From Ardenticatenaceae bacterium (GTDB lineage: Bacteria > Chloroflexota > Anaerolineae > Promineifilales > Promineifilaceae), in contig JACKCB010000002.1 of assembly GCA_020634235.1 (NCBI GenBank), positions 1,116,001 to 1,180,000 of the forward strand: a stretch of DNA of 64,000 bases. Reading direction: 5' to 3'. The position numbers and the translations under genes were made by a program. How positions within the stretch are numbered: the first letter of the stretch is position 1; each line of letters opens with the position of its first letter. This document shows, one piece after another, positions 36,787-46,025 of the stretch. The notes under the pieces were generated by a model. The model saw only the letters and a list, made by a program, of their open reading frames with translations, ran no database searches and was not told the origin of the DNA.

Positions 36787-37965
36787 TCACATAAAGCGAT
36801 AAAAAACCTGGTTACTCAGGAACCAGCCGCGCTCGGTTAGCCGCAGATGCCGGCCGGTTTGTTGCAGCAAGCCCCACCCCTCCAACTGTGCCACCACAGA
36901 ACCATACGCAGCCTGGAACGGCTCGCCAAACTGTTCGGCGAAGGCATCCAGGTCTAGCCCTTCTTGCAGCAGGCGCAGTTGGGTAATGACCGTGTCGGAC
37001 ATAGCCTCCGGCCGGGATAGTTGATGCTGCTCAGCCACGGCGGCACTCAGCGGGTACGCCCCCGGCCGGGACGAACGCATGCGCCGGATGTAGACACGGG
37101 GCTGCTTCACCACCGCATAGCGGCAGCCGGCCGCGTGGCCGTGCGCCCCTGCCCCCAGGCCCAAATACTCACCATTACGCCAGTAAGTCAGGTTGTGTTC
37201 ACACGCCCGGCCGGGGCGCGCCCAATTCGAGATCTCATAATGCTCAAAGCCGGCCGCCGCCAGCGCCGTGCAGGCATAAGCATACTCATCCGCCGCCAGG
37301 TCAGCGTCCGGCGGCTCAAACAACCCCTGGTGCAGCCAGCGATGCATCGGCGTGCCCGGCTCAATCGTCAGGCAGTACAGGCTCAGATGTTCCGGCTGCA
37401 GCGCCAACACCGCCGCCACGCTGGCCTGCCAGGAAGCCAGCGTCTGCCCCGGCACCCCATAAATCAGGTCCACGTTTAGATTGTCAAAGCCGGCCGCCCG
37501 GCTCAGCGCCATCGCCTCCACCACCGCCGCAAAATCATGCTCGCGCTCCAAAAAGCGCAGTTCCTCAGCCACGGCACTTTGCACGCCAAAGCTCAGGCGG
37601 TTCACCCCGGCGGCGCGGATGGCCGCCAGGTACGCGGCGTCCACCGTGCCCGGATTGGCCTCCATGGTGATCTCGGCCGCCGGGTGCAGGTCAAAATGCT
37701 GCCGCACCTGCTGCAGAATATGGTCGATCTCCGCCGCGGCCATCAATGAGGGCGTGCCACCGCCAAAGAAAATGGTGTGTACCGGCCGGGGCAAGATGTC
37801 ACCCGGCCGGGGCAGGCCGCCCACCTGGGCAATCTCCTGCCCCAACGCCAGTGCATACGCCTGCTGCAAATCACCCAGCCCGGTGTAGGTGTTGAAATCA
37901 CAATAAGCGCAGCGATGCCGGCAAAAAGGAATGTGCAAATAGAGGCTGAGCGACGAACGGTTCAT
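36787..37965 (-). CDS. hemW: Radical SAM heme chaperone HemW
   Basis: 392 residues. The [4Fe-4S] site is Cys15, Cys19 and Cys22 in HIPFCRHRCAYCDFNTY, the HemW/HemN-like CX3CX2C. TIFFGGGTPSLM follows. HemW lacks the extra Cys that HemN uses, and here the residue after the third Cys is Asp, as in HemW, so heme delivery rather than coproporphyrinogen oxidation is likely. ATG 37965 is the family N-terminus, sixteen codons inside the open frame. Confidence 0.93.
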   Translation of the reverse strand: MNRSSLSLYLHIPFCRHRCAYCDFNTYTGLGDLQQAYALALGQEIAQVGGLPRPGDILPRPVHTIFFGGGTPSLMAAAEIDHILQQVRQHFDLHPAAEITMEANPGTVDAAYLAAIRAAGVNRLSFGVQSAVAEELRFLEREHDFAAVVEAMALSRAAGFDNLNVDLIYGVPGQTLASWQASVAAVLALQPEHLSLYCLTIEPGTPMHRWLHQGLFEPPDADLAADEYAYACTALAAAGFEHYEISNWARPGRACEHNLTYWRNGEYLGLGAGAHGHAAGCRYAVVKQPRVYIRRMRSSRPGAYPLSAAVAEQHQLSRPEAMSDTVITQLRLLQEGLDLDAFAEQFGEPFQAAYGSVVAQLEGWGLLQQTGRHLRLTERGWFLSNQVFYRFM

Positions 37966-38089
37966 AGCGTTGTGCTGTCGTTTTGGACCAGACAGTGTCG
38001 ATTTGGTCAGCATCCTGACTTGTCTGGCACTTCAGCATACCGTATCATATTCTTGTAAGCAACAAACCCCTGCCACCTGCCAACTGCCA

Positions 38090-38236
38090 GGTTTGGGCGG
38101 ACCATACCACTCTTCCCAGGACCTGGCAGAAGCGCACCGTGGCCGGGTTTGGGTGAATTGCGAACTGGATGTGGGCAGTGAGTTCGTTGTGGTGCTGCCC
38201 CTACTGCATGGCCAATCGCTTGAAGAAATAGGATGA
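38090..38236 (+). pseudogene. Remnant of a histidine-kinase ATPase C-terminus
   Basis: The last 48 residues of an open frame read GLGG..., then AEAHRGRVWVN, ELDVGSEF and VVVLPLL. This matches the end of HATPase_c domains, where a glycine box is followed by EAHGGRIWVES, GKGSTF and LPL. The nucleotide-binding core is gone and the region before it is unlike a kinase. Its stop codon overlaps the ATG of the NfeD-type gene (ATGA), so the fragment may survive as an upstream reading frame. Identity is inferred from pattern. Confidence 0.5.
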
Positions 38237-39642
38237 ACGACTTACGTTTTCGCCAACGACTCCCCGGCCGGGGACGGATACCTGCGCTGTGGCTGGGCCT
38301 GGCCCTGCTGCTGCTGTTGCTGCTGGCCTTCCCGGCCGGGGCACAGGAGAGCACCACCGGCACCAACCAGGTGCTGGTCCTACAAGCCGACGGCCCCGTG
38401 ACCCCCACCATGGCCAGCTACTTCAACCGCGGCATCAACGCCGGCCAGGCACAACAGGCCAACGCCATCCTCATCATCCTGGACACGCCCGGCGGGGGCA
38501 TAGACACCACGCAAGAGATTGTGCAAAGCTTCCGCAACGCACAGGTGCCCATCATCGTCTACATCGCCCCGGCCGGGGCACAAGCCGCCAGCGCCGGCAG
38601 CATCATCACCCTGGCCGCCCACGCCGCCGGCATGGCCCCCGAAACCGTCATCGGGGCCGCCTCACCCGTTGATGGCAGTGGCGCAGATATCGAAGAGACC
38701 CTCTACCGCAAGCTGGTAGAGGACCTGAAAGCCCAGGTGCGTGGGCTGGTTTCCCGCCGCGGCGCAGCGCCCGTGGCCCTGGCCGAAGCCATGATCGAAG
38801 ACGCACGCGCTGTCAGCGCCGAAGAAGCGCTGGCGGTAGGCCTCATCGACGCCGTGGCCGTCAGCAGCCCCGACCTGCTCAACCAGCTCGATGGCCTGGA
38901 AGTGACAGTTGCCGGCCAGCCACGCACCCTGCACACCGCCAACGCCCAGCAGCAGCCCCTTAACATGAGTTGGGTCGAAGTCGTCCTGCATGCTCTGGCC
39001 AACCCACTCCTCATCAGCCTGCTGCTCACCATTGGCGTGCAAGCCATCCTCATCGAACTGAGCAGCCCCGGTGGCTACGTGGCCGGCCTGATTGGCGTCC
39101 TGTCCCTGGGCCTGGCCTTCTATGGCCTGGGCCAACTGCCCACCAACTGGTTTGGTCTGGGGCTAATTTTCGTGGCCTTTGTGTTGTTCATCTTTGAAGT
39201 GAAATCGCCCGGCCTGGGCGGCCTGGCCGTGGCCGGCACGCTAACCTTGCTGGCCGGGCTGTTGGTGCTGTTCAACTCACCGGGCACGCCCTCTTTTGCC
39301 CGCATCTCACTGCTCGGCGCAATCATCGTGGCCGCCATGTCCGGCGGGCTTTTCCTCTTTGTGGTGGCCAAAGTCACCAGCGCCCAGCGCCGCCGGCCAA
39401 TCACCGGCCGGGAAGGGATGATGGGGCAGCCCGGCCGGGCGCGCAAGGCCTTTGTGTTGGCCGGCGAAGGGCCGCTTGTCTACAGCGGCAACGTCCTGGT
39501 CATGGGCGAAATCTGGCAAGCCCAGGCAACGGAACCCATCGCCCAGGGCGACGAAATCAGCGTGACTGGCATCGACGGCATGGTGCTGTTCGTAGAAAAG
39601 GCATCCACCCAACCCCAACCACAGGAGACACATGCGATTTAA
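38233..39642 (+). CDS. NfeD/SppA-like membrane serine protease
   Basis: 469 residues. Signal helix (about 17-38), then a ClpP/crotonase-fold protease (about 45-240) with NAILIILDTPGGGIDTT and the active Ser in GAQAASAGSIITL, then four or five membrane helices (about 255-395) and a C-terminal NfeD OB-like domain (about 405-465). These full-length NfeD proteins cleave hydrophobic C-terminal peptides of membrane partners, often stomatins, which are not adjacent here. A long Leu run marks the signal. It overlaps the following biotin-carrier gene by 11 bp. Confidence 0.88.
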   Translation: MNDLRFRQRLPGRGRIPALWLGLALLLLLLLAFPAGAQESTTGTNQVLVLQADGPVTPTMASYFNRGINAGQAQQANAILIILDTPGGGIDTTQEIVQSFRNAQVPIIVYIAPAGAQAASAGSIITLAAHAAGMAPETVIGAASPVDGSGADIEETLYRKLVEDLKAQVRGLVSRRGAAPVALAEAMIEDARAVSAEEALAVGLIDAVAVSSPDLLNQLDGLEVTVAGQPRTLHTANAQQQPLNMSWVEVVLHALANPLLISLLLTIGVQAILIELSSPGGYVAGLIGVLSLGLAFYGLGQLPTNWFGLGLIFVAFVLFIFEVKSPGLGGLAVAGTLTLLAGLLVLFNSPGTPSFARISLLGAIIVAAMSGGLFLFVVAKVTSAQRRRPITGREGMMGQPGRARKAFVLAGEGPLVYSGNVLVMGEIWQAQATEPIAQGDEISVTGIDGMVLFVEKASTQPQPQETHAI

Positions 39643-40135
39643 GGTGCAGCTGGGCAACCAGGAACAAGAAGTTGAAGTAATCCGGCAGGGCGACCAATTG
39701 CGCATTGTGCTGGGTGACCAGGTAACCGAAGTGCGCGTGCAGCACACCGACGGCGCCCACTTTGTGCTTGAATATCACGATGAGCAGGGCCTGCGCCGCC
39801 GGCTGCGCGCCGCCGGACACCGCGCCGGCGACCAGCGACAGTTATGGGTCAACGGCAGCATGGTGCAGTACACGCGCTTGCGTGAAACAGGAAAGGGCGA
39901 CAGCCCGGCCGGGGCAGGCTCCCTCTCGGCGGCCATTCCCGCCGTCGTCTCCGAAATTCTGGTGCAGCCCGGCGACCTCGTAGCCGCCGGCGACAAGCTC
40001 ATCCTGCTGGAATCCATGAAGATGATCCTGCCCATTCAGGCCCCCACCCCCGGCCGGGTGGCCGCCATCCACTGCCAGCCCGGTGAAGCCGTTCAACCCG
40101 GCATCCCCCTGGTCGACCTCGACCCCGTCGAGTAG
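39632..40135 (+). CDS. Biotin/lipoyl carrier domain protein
   Basis: 167 residues. The C-terminal about 75 residues form a biotinyl domain with the attachment Lys130 in LLESMKM; the N-terminal part (1-85) is a beta-rich region. ESMKM is the BCCP-type biotin signature. Similar free carrier proteins serve acyl-CoA carboxylases or decarboxylases, yet no carboxylase subunit is adjacent. ATG 39632 lies inside the upstream gene (11-bp overlap) with CAGGAG upstream. Which enzyme it serves is unknown. Confidence 0.85.
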   Translation: MRFKVQLGNQEQEVEVIRQGDQLRIVLGDQVTEVRVQHTDGAHFVLEYHDEQGLRRRLRAAGHRAGDQRQLWVNGSMVQYTRLRETGKGDSPAGAGSLSAAIPAVVSEILVQPGDLVAAGDKLILLESMKMILPIQAPTPGRVAAIHCQPGEAVQPGIPLVDLDPVE

Positions 40136-40254
40136 CGCCCCGCATTTCTGAACGACGACTTAGAAACTCAACTGTGTACCCCACCGGCAGAGGGCAATTC
40201 CCCCGGCCGGTGCTAGACTGGACAAATAACCAAACAAGACAAAAAGGGGAATGG

Positions 40255-41358
40255 ATGAACACAAAGCGCCTGGAAAGGCTAAAAGAAGCAATCCTGGATC
40301 ATGGCCTGGACGGTATCGCCCTCGTTCCCGGCCCCAACATGGTTTACCTCAGCGGCATCCAATCGCACCTCAGCGAACGCCCAATTCTGCTGGTCATCCC
40401 TGCGGACGACGAACCGGCTATCATCATCCCCAGGCTGGAAGCGATGAAAGCCGAGGCCGCCGGCATCCCGGCCAACCGCATCTTTGCCTGGAGCGATGAA
40501 GAAGGGTATGCCGGCGCCTTCCAGCAAGCGTGCGCCCACCTGGAGTTGTCCGACTACCTGATTGGCGTCGAGGCGCTGCGTATGCGCGTGTTGGAAATGG
40601 AACTGCTGGAGCGCTATGCACCCGGCCTAAACACCACCCACGCCGAAGAAGTGATAAATGCCCTGCGCCTGCGCAAGGACCCGGATGAACTGGCCGCCAT
40701 GCGCCAGGCAGCATTGATCGCCGAAACAGCCATCGGGCAGCTCCTGCCCCAGATAAAAATCGGCCAGACGGAAAAGCAAATTGCCGCCATGCTGCTGCAA
40801 GAACTCCTAAAAGCGGGCGCCCAGGCCCTGGCCTTCGATCCGATTGTGTCGGCCGGCCCCAACGGCGCCTCCCCGCACGCCGTGCCCACCGACCGTCCCA
40901 TTCAGTCTGGCGATATGCTGATCCTTGACTGGGGCGCAATCGTCGACGGCTATGCGTCGGACATTACCCGCACCTTTGCCGTGGGCGAGGTTTCGCCGGA
41001 GTTCCGGCCAATTTATGAGGCGGTGCGGCGGGCCAATGAACAGGGCAAGCTGGCCGCCCGGCCGGGTGTAACCGGTCAGGCTATCGACCAGGCAGCGCGC
41101 CGGGTTATTGCCGCCGCCGGCTACGGTGAATACTTCATCCACCGGACCGGTCACGGCCTGGGGCTGGAAACCCACGAACATCCCAGCATCATGGAAGGCA
41201 ACCTGGACCCGCTGCCCAAGGGAGCCGTGTTCACCGTTGAACCCGGCATCTACCTCCCCGGCCGGGGCGGGGTCCGCATTGAAGATGACGTCGTCCTGGT
41301 TGCCGACGGCCACGAATCCCTGACCACCTTCCCCCGCGAACTTATGACGGTGGGCTAG
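40255..41358 (+). CDS. M24 family Xaa-Pro aminopeptidase
   Basis: 367 residues. All five metal ligands of the pita-bread fold can be placed: Asp225 (LILDWG), Asp236 (ASDITRTF), His300 (RTGHGLG), Glu329 (VEPGIYLP) and Glu343 (RIEDDV). The N-terminal creatinase-like domain (about 1-140) is present. It cleaves an N-terminal residue next to proline in the cytosol. Start ATG 40255 follows AAAGGGGA; an overlapping ATG at 40251 is out of frame. Not linked clearly to neighbours. Confidence 0.93.
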   Translation: MNTKRLERLKEAILDHGLDGIALVPGPNMVYLSGIQSHLSERPILLVIPADDEPAIIIPRLEAMKAEAAGIPANRIFAWSDEEGYAGAFQQACAHLELSDYLIGVEALRMRVLEMELLERYAPGLNTTHAEEVINALRLRKDPDELAAMRQAALIAETAIGQLLPQIKIGQTEKQIAAMLLQELLKAGAQALAFDPIVSAGPNGASPHAVPTDRPIQSGDMLILDWGAIVDGYASDITRTFAVGEVSPEFRPIYEAVRRANEQGKLAARPGVTGQAIDQAARRVIAAAGYGEYFIHRTGHGLGLETHEHPSIMEGNLDPLPKGAVFTVEPGIYLPGRGGVRIEDDVVLVADGHESLTTFPRELMTVG

Positions 41359-41445
41359 CCACGCCGGCCCATTCCGCCCCACCGCCAGAGGGCCAGGCTG
41401 CGGCCAGGCCCTCTGGCCTCACCCATCTCACCCCAACACCCGCCT

Positions 41446-42837
41446 ATGCGCCATAAACACCCCCAATCCCCCGGCCAAAGGCTGTGGACTGCCGGCCTCT
41501 TGCTGGCTGGCCTGCTGGCCGTCTGCCTGCTGGCCGCCTGCCAGCGCCAGCCAGACCCGGCCACAAGCACACCCCTACCGCCGCCACCCACCACCGGCAG
41601 TTCGGCCACGCCCATGCCCCCGGCGGTCGTGGTCACCACCACCACCCTGCCAGACCAGCCAGTCTACACGCCGGTCGTGGCCGAGGCAGCCACAACCACG
41701 GCGGAGGGCAACCCCGCCGCCACACTACCGCCACCAGCCTACCCGGCACCCTCGCAACCGCCCCCGGCACAACCCTACCCGGCCGGGACCCCCACCCCCG
41801 CCGCCCTCAGCCTGCTGCCCATCATTCGCGGCGGCGCGGGCCTGCCCGAACCCACCGGCACCCCGCCGCCCACCCCCACCCCCACCATCGACTTCCGCGC
41901 CGTCCGGGCCGAGTTGCAAGCCAACGGTGAAGACCTGGGCTTTGTCAAGATCGGCTTCCACGTGGGCCCTGGCGGCAACACCAACGGCCTGGGCAACTGG
42001 CTGCGCCGCCTCGACGCGGCCGGGGTGCCCTTCTTCCTCAAGAGCGTCGACAACGCCGGCCCCCTCTACGAAGCACAGCAGATTATGGCCGCCAGCGGCA
42101 TTCCCCACACCCTGGTCTATCGCACCAGCGGCCCCGATTACGACGTGCCCGACTACAGCCTGCCCCCAGAACAGGCTGCCCAGCAGCATTGGGCCAAACA
42201 CATCGCCGTCTTCCCGGCCGAGCTAGATCGCAATCTTGTCTGGCTGGAAACGATCAACGAAGTCGACGCCAACCGCTCCGAGTGGCTGGCCCGCTTCTCC
42301 CTGGCCACCGCCCGGCTGGCCCTGGCCGATGGCTACCGCTGGGCCGCCTTCGGCTGGGCATCTGGCGAGCCAGAGCCGCAGGATTGGCAAAGCCCGGCCA
42401 TGCTGGAGTTTCTGCGGCTGGTGGCCGCCAACCCCGACCGGCTGGCCATCGCCCTGCACGAATACAGCTACCTGGCCGATAACATCGGCCACGAATATCC
42501 GCACAAGATCGGCCGCTTCCAGGATTTGTTCCAGATTTGCGATCAGTATGGCATCCCCCGCCCCACGGTGCTGATTACGGAATGGGGCTGGGCGTATCAG
42601 AATGTGCCGCCGGTAGATGCGGCGCTGGCGGACATTGCCTGGGCCTCGCGGCTGTACGCGCCCTATCCGCAGGTGCGCGGCGCGGCCATCTGGTACCTGG
42701 GGCCTGGCTTTGGGGATATTGCCGACCAGGCACAGCAGCTCATTGCACCGCTAACCGAGTACGCCCTGGGCAACTACTTCCGTATCCCTCTCCCACCCGC
42801 TCAGGCCCCCATCACTCCGGCGCAATACGCGCCGTAA
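41446..42837 (+). CDS. Lipoprotein with glycoside-hydrolase-like TIM barrel
   Basis: 463 residues. Lipobox LLAAC follows a signal helix (about 16-35), then a long Pro/Thr linker (about 40-155) and a barrel-like domain. Glu272 in TINEVD, acid/base-like, and Glu379 in LITEWGW, nucleophile-like, are spaced as in clan GH-A glycosidases. The family could not be named. Substrate unknown; the anchor and linker place it at the cell surface. Its stop is 3 bp from the convergent nitroreductase gene. Confidence 0.7.
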   Translation: MRHKHPQSPGQRLWTAGLLLAGLLAVCLLAACQRQPDPATSTPLPPPPTTGSSATPMPPAVVVTTTTLPDQPVYTPVVAEAATTTAEGNPAATLPPPAYPAPSQPPPAQPYPAGTPTPAALSLLPIIRGGAGLPEPTGTPPPTPTPTIDFRAVRAELQANGEDLGFVKIGFHVGPGGNTNGLGNWLRRLDAAGVPFFLKSVDNAGPLYEAQQIMAASGIPHTLVYRTSGPDYDVPDYSLPPEQAAQQHWAKHIAVFPAELDRNLVWLETINEVDANRSEWLARFSLATARLALADGYRWAAFGWASGEPEPQDWQSPAMLEFLRLVAANPDRLAIALHEYSYLADNIGHEYPHKIGRFQDLFQICDQYGIPRPTVLITEWGWAYQNVPPVDAALADIAWASRLYAPYPQVRGAAIWYLGPGFGDIADQAQQLIAPLTEYALGNYFRIPLPPAQAPITPAQYAP

Positions 42838-42840
42838 CGG

Positions 42841-43449
42841 TCATTCGTAACGCACAACTTCCGGCAGGGGGCGGCGCGTTTTGGTGGGCACCCCGGCCGG
42901 GTAGCCCAGCGTAACCAACCCTTGCGGCTGCCAGTCAGCCGGCAGAGCCAGCGTCTGGCGCACCACCTCGGGGCAGAAGAGGGGCGCACACAGCCAGCAG
43001 CCACCCAGGCCCAGGGCATGAGCGGCCAACAGCAGGTTTTGGCCGGCCATGGCCACGCTTTGCGCTGCCATCAGCCACTCATGCTGCTGCCGTCGCTGGT
43101 CTGGGTAGCTGTCCATATCAGCCATGGTCAGGCAGAGCAAGATGAGCGCCGGCGCGCTGCTGATGCGCCGGTAAGCACGGGCAGCGTCCTGCTCAATTGC
43201 GGCGGGGGGCACATTGTCAGCCGCCAGGTCGGCCCGCAGTTGGCGGCCCATGGCCGCCGCCAGCCGCGCTTTGCCGCCCGGCCGGGTCAACACCACAAAG
43301 CGCCACGGCTGCCGGTTATGGGCCGAGGGGGCCCAGGTAGCGGCCGTCAACAGGCGGTCCAGCAGTTCGGGAGGGATTGGCTCCGGCCGATAATGGCGCA
43401 CAGAACGCCGGCTTTGCAGGGTGGTCAGGAGCGGGTCGTTCTCAGCCAT
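42841..43449 (-). CDS. Nitroreductase-family protein
   Basis: 202 residues. The FMN-binding motif RRSVRHYRPEP and the loop APSAHNRQPWRF are typical of the nitroreductase/CofE-like group. ATG 43449 is chosen since it overlaps the methyltransferase stop by eight bases; a longer frame lacks the family start. Last gene of the four-gene operon 45585-42841. Substrate unknown. Confidence 0.85.
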   Translation of the reverse strand: MAENDPLLTTLQSRRSVRHYRPEPIPPELLDRLLTAATWAPSAHNRQPWRFVVLTRPGGKARLAAAMGRQLRADLAADNVPPAAIEQDAARAYRRISSAPALILLCLTMADMDSYPDQRRQQHEWLMAAQSVAMAGQNLLLAAHALGLGGCWLCAPLFCPEVVRQTLALPADWQPQGLVTLGYPAGVPTKTRRPLPEVVRYE

Positions 43450-44278
43450 GGGTACGACAGACAAAGAGGCCGGCCAGTTTGTGCACGCGAAATGCGCCGT
43501 GGGCGGCAATATGGGCCGTCAGTATGTCGTCCAGGATGGCCACCGCCTGCTCCCAGGTGACCCCGGCCGGGAACACCGGCACAAAGCGCTCCGCCACAGT
43601 CGCCACGTAGTCAATCACCGGCTGCGGCTCCGGGAAGACCAATACCCCCGGCAAATCGTAACGCAGAACCGAGGCAAAATAGGGAGCCAGCCAGGCCTGG
43701 CCATTTTCCAGGTGAAAGGGCAGGTGGGCACGGCGCAACAGCCTCTCCAGCGGGGTCTGCTCATCCGCCGGCCACAAACGCCGCACCAGTTCCACACTCA
43801 AATCATCCAGTTCGGCCATCGTGTGTGCGCTGTTGGTGGCCGCCAGTAGATATCCCCCCGGCCGGAGCACGCGCACAAACTCCGCCACGGCTGCCGCCAG
43901 GTCGGGCACGTGGTAGAGCATGTGGTTGGCCAGCAACACGTCCACGCTGGCCGTCGCCAGCGGCAGCCGCTGCGCATCCAGGTTCAGCCGGGGTGGCTGC
44001 GGCGCGGCCAGCGCTTGCAGCATCCCCAGCGACAGGTCACCAGCGATGTAATGCGGCGTGCGGGTGCGCGCGGGATTAACATAAACACCGGAGCCGCAGC
44101 CCACATCCAGCACCTGCTCATCTCCCCGCCAGCTTAGATGGTCCAGCACCCAGGCCGGAAAGTCAACCGGCTGCGCCTCATAAAGCTGGTGGGTGCGCAC
44201 GCGGATGGCCAGCAGGTCTTGGGTCTGGTACTGCTGCTTCAGAAACGTCTCGTCGCGATACAGGTCAGGTTTGTCCAT
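43442..44278 (-). CDS. Class I SAM-dependent methyltransferase
   Basis: 278 residues. Motif I is VLDVGCGSGVYVNPAR, then DLSLGMLQAL and VDVLLANHMLYHVPD with FVRVLRPGGYLLAATN, the type-11 layout. It shares the layout of the 22384 methyltransferase but is not an obvious duplicate. It begins 9 bp after the acetyltransferase stop and overlaps the nitroreductase gene. Substrate unknown. Confidence 0.85.
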   Translation of the reverse strand: MDKPDLYRDETFLKQQYQTQDLLAIRVRTHQLYEAQPVDFPAWVLDHLSWRGDEQVLDVGCGSGVYVNPARTRTPHYIAGDLSLGMLQALAAPQPPRLNLDAQRLPLATASVDVLLANHMLYHVPDLAAAVAEFVRVLRPGGYLLAATNSAHTMAELDDLSVELVRRLWPADEQTPLERLLRRAHLPFHLENGQAWLAPYFASVLRYDLPGVLVFPEPQPVIDYVATVAERFVPVFPAGVTWEQAVAILDDILTAHIAAHGAFRVHKLAGLFVCRTHG

Positions 44279-44287
44279 ATGCCAATC

Positions 44288-44782
44288 TCAATCGGGGGTG
44301 AATATCTTGCAGAGGATGATGGCCGGCTCTTTACCCGGCCGGGTAATCTCCCTATCCCAGGCAAAGCCCAGCCTTTGGTACAGCGCCAACGCCGGCCGGT
44401 TGCTCACCACCACACCAATTTCCACAAAGCTGTAGCCCGCCAGGCGGGCAAATTCAGTCAGGGTGAGCACCAGTGCGCTGCCAATACCCTGGTTACGCCA
44501 GGCGGGGGCCACGCCCAGATCGGCAATCTCGGCGCTGGATGGGTAGCGGAGCAGTTGTCCACTGCCCACCGGCTGGTTCGCTGAGTCGACCGCCACCAGC
44601 CGCACGCGCCGGCTGGCGGCCCGGGGCTGCAAGGAACGCCGGAACTCTTCCCGCAGTTGGCGGGGATCGCGGTGCGGGAAGCAGGTGGGGAACAGCAGTT
44701 CATCGGCCGGTTGGGCCAGCCGTAGTTGGATCCCGGCCGGGAGCGTCCCGGCCGGGGTGATTACAGGTTCAGGCATCATCAA
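44288..44782 (-). CDS. GNAT N-acetyltransferase
   Basis: 164 residues. The acetyl-CoA loop is APAWRNQGIGSALVLTL and the C-terminal strand is RPALALYQRLGF. Two CCCGGCCGGG copies 15 bp apart fall in its first codons (44732-44756), giving the sequence PAGTLPAGIQ. Its start overlaps the sugar-isomerase-like gene stop by four bases. Substrate unknown. Confidence 0.85.
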   Translation of the reverse strand: MMMPEPVITPAGTLPAGIQLRLAQPADELLFPTCFPHRDPRQLREEFRRSLQPRAASRRVRLVAVDSANQPVGSGQLLRYPSSAEIADLGVAPAWRNQGIGSALVLTLTEFARLAGYSFVEIGVVVSNRPALALYQRLGFAWDREITRPGKEPAIILCKIFTPD

Positions 44783-45585
44783 ATCTGTTTAGGCACAACA
44801 CCTGGGCAGCCGGGCTGCGGCAGGTGCAGCAGGCAAAGGCTGGCCTCAATACTCGCCCGGTCCGGCAGTTCCAGCGTGAACAGCGGCGGATGGGCAAGCC
44901 GGCGCAGCTGCGGCAAAAGCGCCGCATAATCGACAACACCCTGAGTAAGGGGCAGGTGCAAATCCAACTGCCCATCGTGATTGTTCAGGTGGCAGCAGTA
45001 AAGATAAGGCGACAGCACCTCAATCCAGCGCTGGATAGGCAAGGACGAGAAGAGCGTGGCATGGGCAATATCCAGACAACTGCGCAAATTGGGGCTGTTC
45101 ACGTCGCGGATCAGATCGGCAATGATTTCCGGTTCTGGGGCCCACATATTCTCCAGCAGCACAACCAGCCCATGGGAAGCTGCCTCTAGCGTGAATGGGC
45201 CCCAAAAATCGAGCTGGCGCTGGTGCCATCCCGGCCGGTAATTGGGCAGCTTGAACCCACCCATGTAGTTCGCATGAAACACCACATACTGCGCATCCAG
45301 CGCCGCCGCCGTCTGCAAGTTCTGCCGGTAACGCTTGCGAGTCACGGCCACAATTTCCGGGTCCAGGCTGGCGCTGACCATATCGTAGAACGCGCCGTGC
45401 AGCCCCAGCCGGCCGCGAAACCCCCGCAACTGCCGCTTATGGCGGGCAACAATAGCCGGCAAATCGCCGGCCAGGACGGCCGGCTCGGTAAAGGTGTGCA
45501 GCTCTAGCCCACAGCCCATCGTTTCGGCCCAGGTCCGATAGTCCAAGAAATCCAGGGAGTAGGTTGCCAGCAGTAGTTGATCCAT
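44779..45585 (-). CDS. Xylose-isomerase-like TIM-barrel protein
   Basis: 268 residues. The fold pattern of the AP-endonuclease/sugar-phosphate-isomerase family is visible: LGLHGAFYDM, VVFHANY, LLENMWAPEPE, RSCLDIAHA and CCHLNNHDGQLD carry the typical His/Glu/Asp metal positions. ATG 45585 is preferred to a longer frame rich in Ser/Pro. It is the first gene of the four-gene minus-strand operon and lies behind a leader with an internal terminator (45701-45731). Function within the fold is unknown. Confidence 0.8.
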   Translation of the reverse strand: MDQLLLATYSLDFLDYRTWAETMGCGLELHTFTEPAVLAGDLPAIVARHKRQLRGFRGRLGLHGAFYDMVSASLDPEIVAVTRKRYRQNLQTAAALDAQYVVFHANYMGGFKLPNYRPGWHQRQLDFWGPFTLEAASHGLVVLLENMWAPEPEIIADLIRDVNSPNLRSCLDIAHATLFSSLPIQRWIEVLSPYLYCCHLNNHDGQLDLHLPLTQGVVDYAALLPQLRRLAHPPLFTLELPDRASIEASLCLLHLPQPGCPGVVPKQI

Positions 45586-45700
45586 GCAAGAAGTTGCTCC
45601 AGTCGTGAGTGAGTCAGTAGTCAGGAGCAAGGCGACAGGCACAGCGGGCTGCTTGCTGTCTGAAGCACCGGGCGGGGCCCCGGCCGGGTAGGTTGGCCAC

Positions 45701-45731
45701 AACACAAAAAGCCTTGCGGGCAGCAAGGCTC
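45701..45731 (-). terminator. Terminator-like hairpin in leader of the 45585 operon
   Basis: Minus strand AGCCTTGC, loop TGCCC, GCAAGGCT, then TTTTT. It stands about 115 bp before the first ATG, with no gene ending upstream on that strand, so attenuation or a short RNA is suggested. Confidence 0.6.
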
Positions 45732-46025
45732 TTTGCGGGAAGAGGAGAAAAAAGGAGGACGCTTCATATTTATTTAATGATGACGTGATTTTAGCTTGCG
45801 CCAGGAATCCAGATAGGCAAATTTAATACACTGCAATTGTAAACCAGGTTACAGTCTGGTGACGCAGACCTCAGGGCAGTTCGGCCAACCGGCCATCATT
45901 GACGACGAGCACTTTGGCGGTAAGATCAACTAGATGATTTGCGGCATCAAGCACCGCATCCCGGCCGGGAACAGCACCCCGCGCCATAGGCCACCGCCCC
46001 AAAGCCGCGGCCACGAGGAACGAGT
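45732..46025. other. Gene-free region with overlapping inverted repeats
   Basis: Together with 45586-45731 this gives 440 bp without a credible gene. ACCAG-8-CTGGT (45843-45860) and GTCTG-6-CAGAC (45854-45869) overlap, so as RNA they would be alternative structures on either strand. The AT-rich part 45767-45842 may contain promoters for both directions, but none is convincing. Confidence 0.3.
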
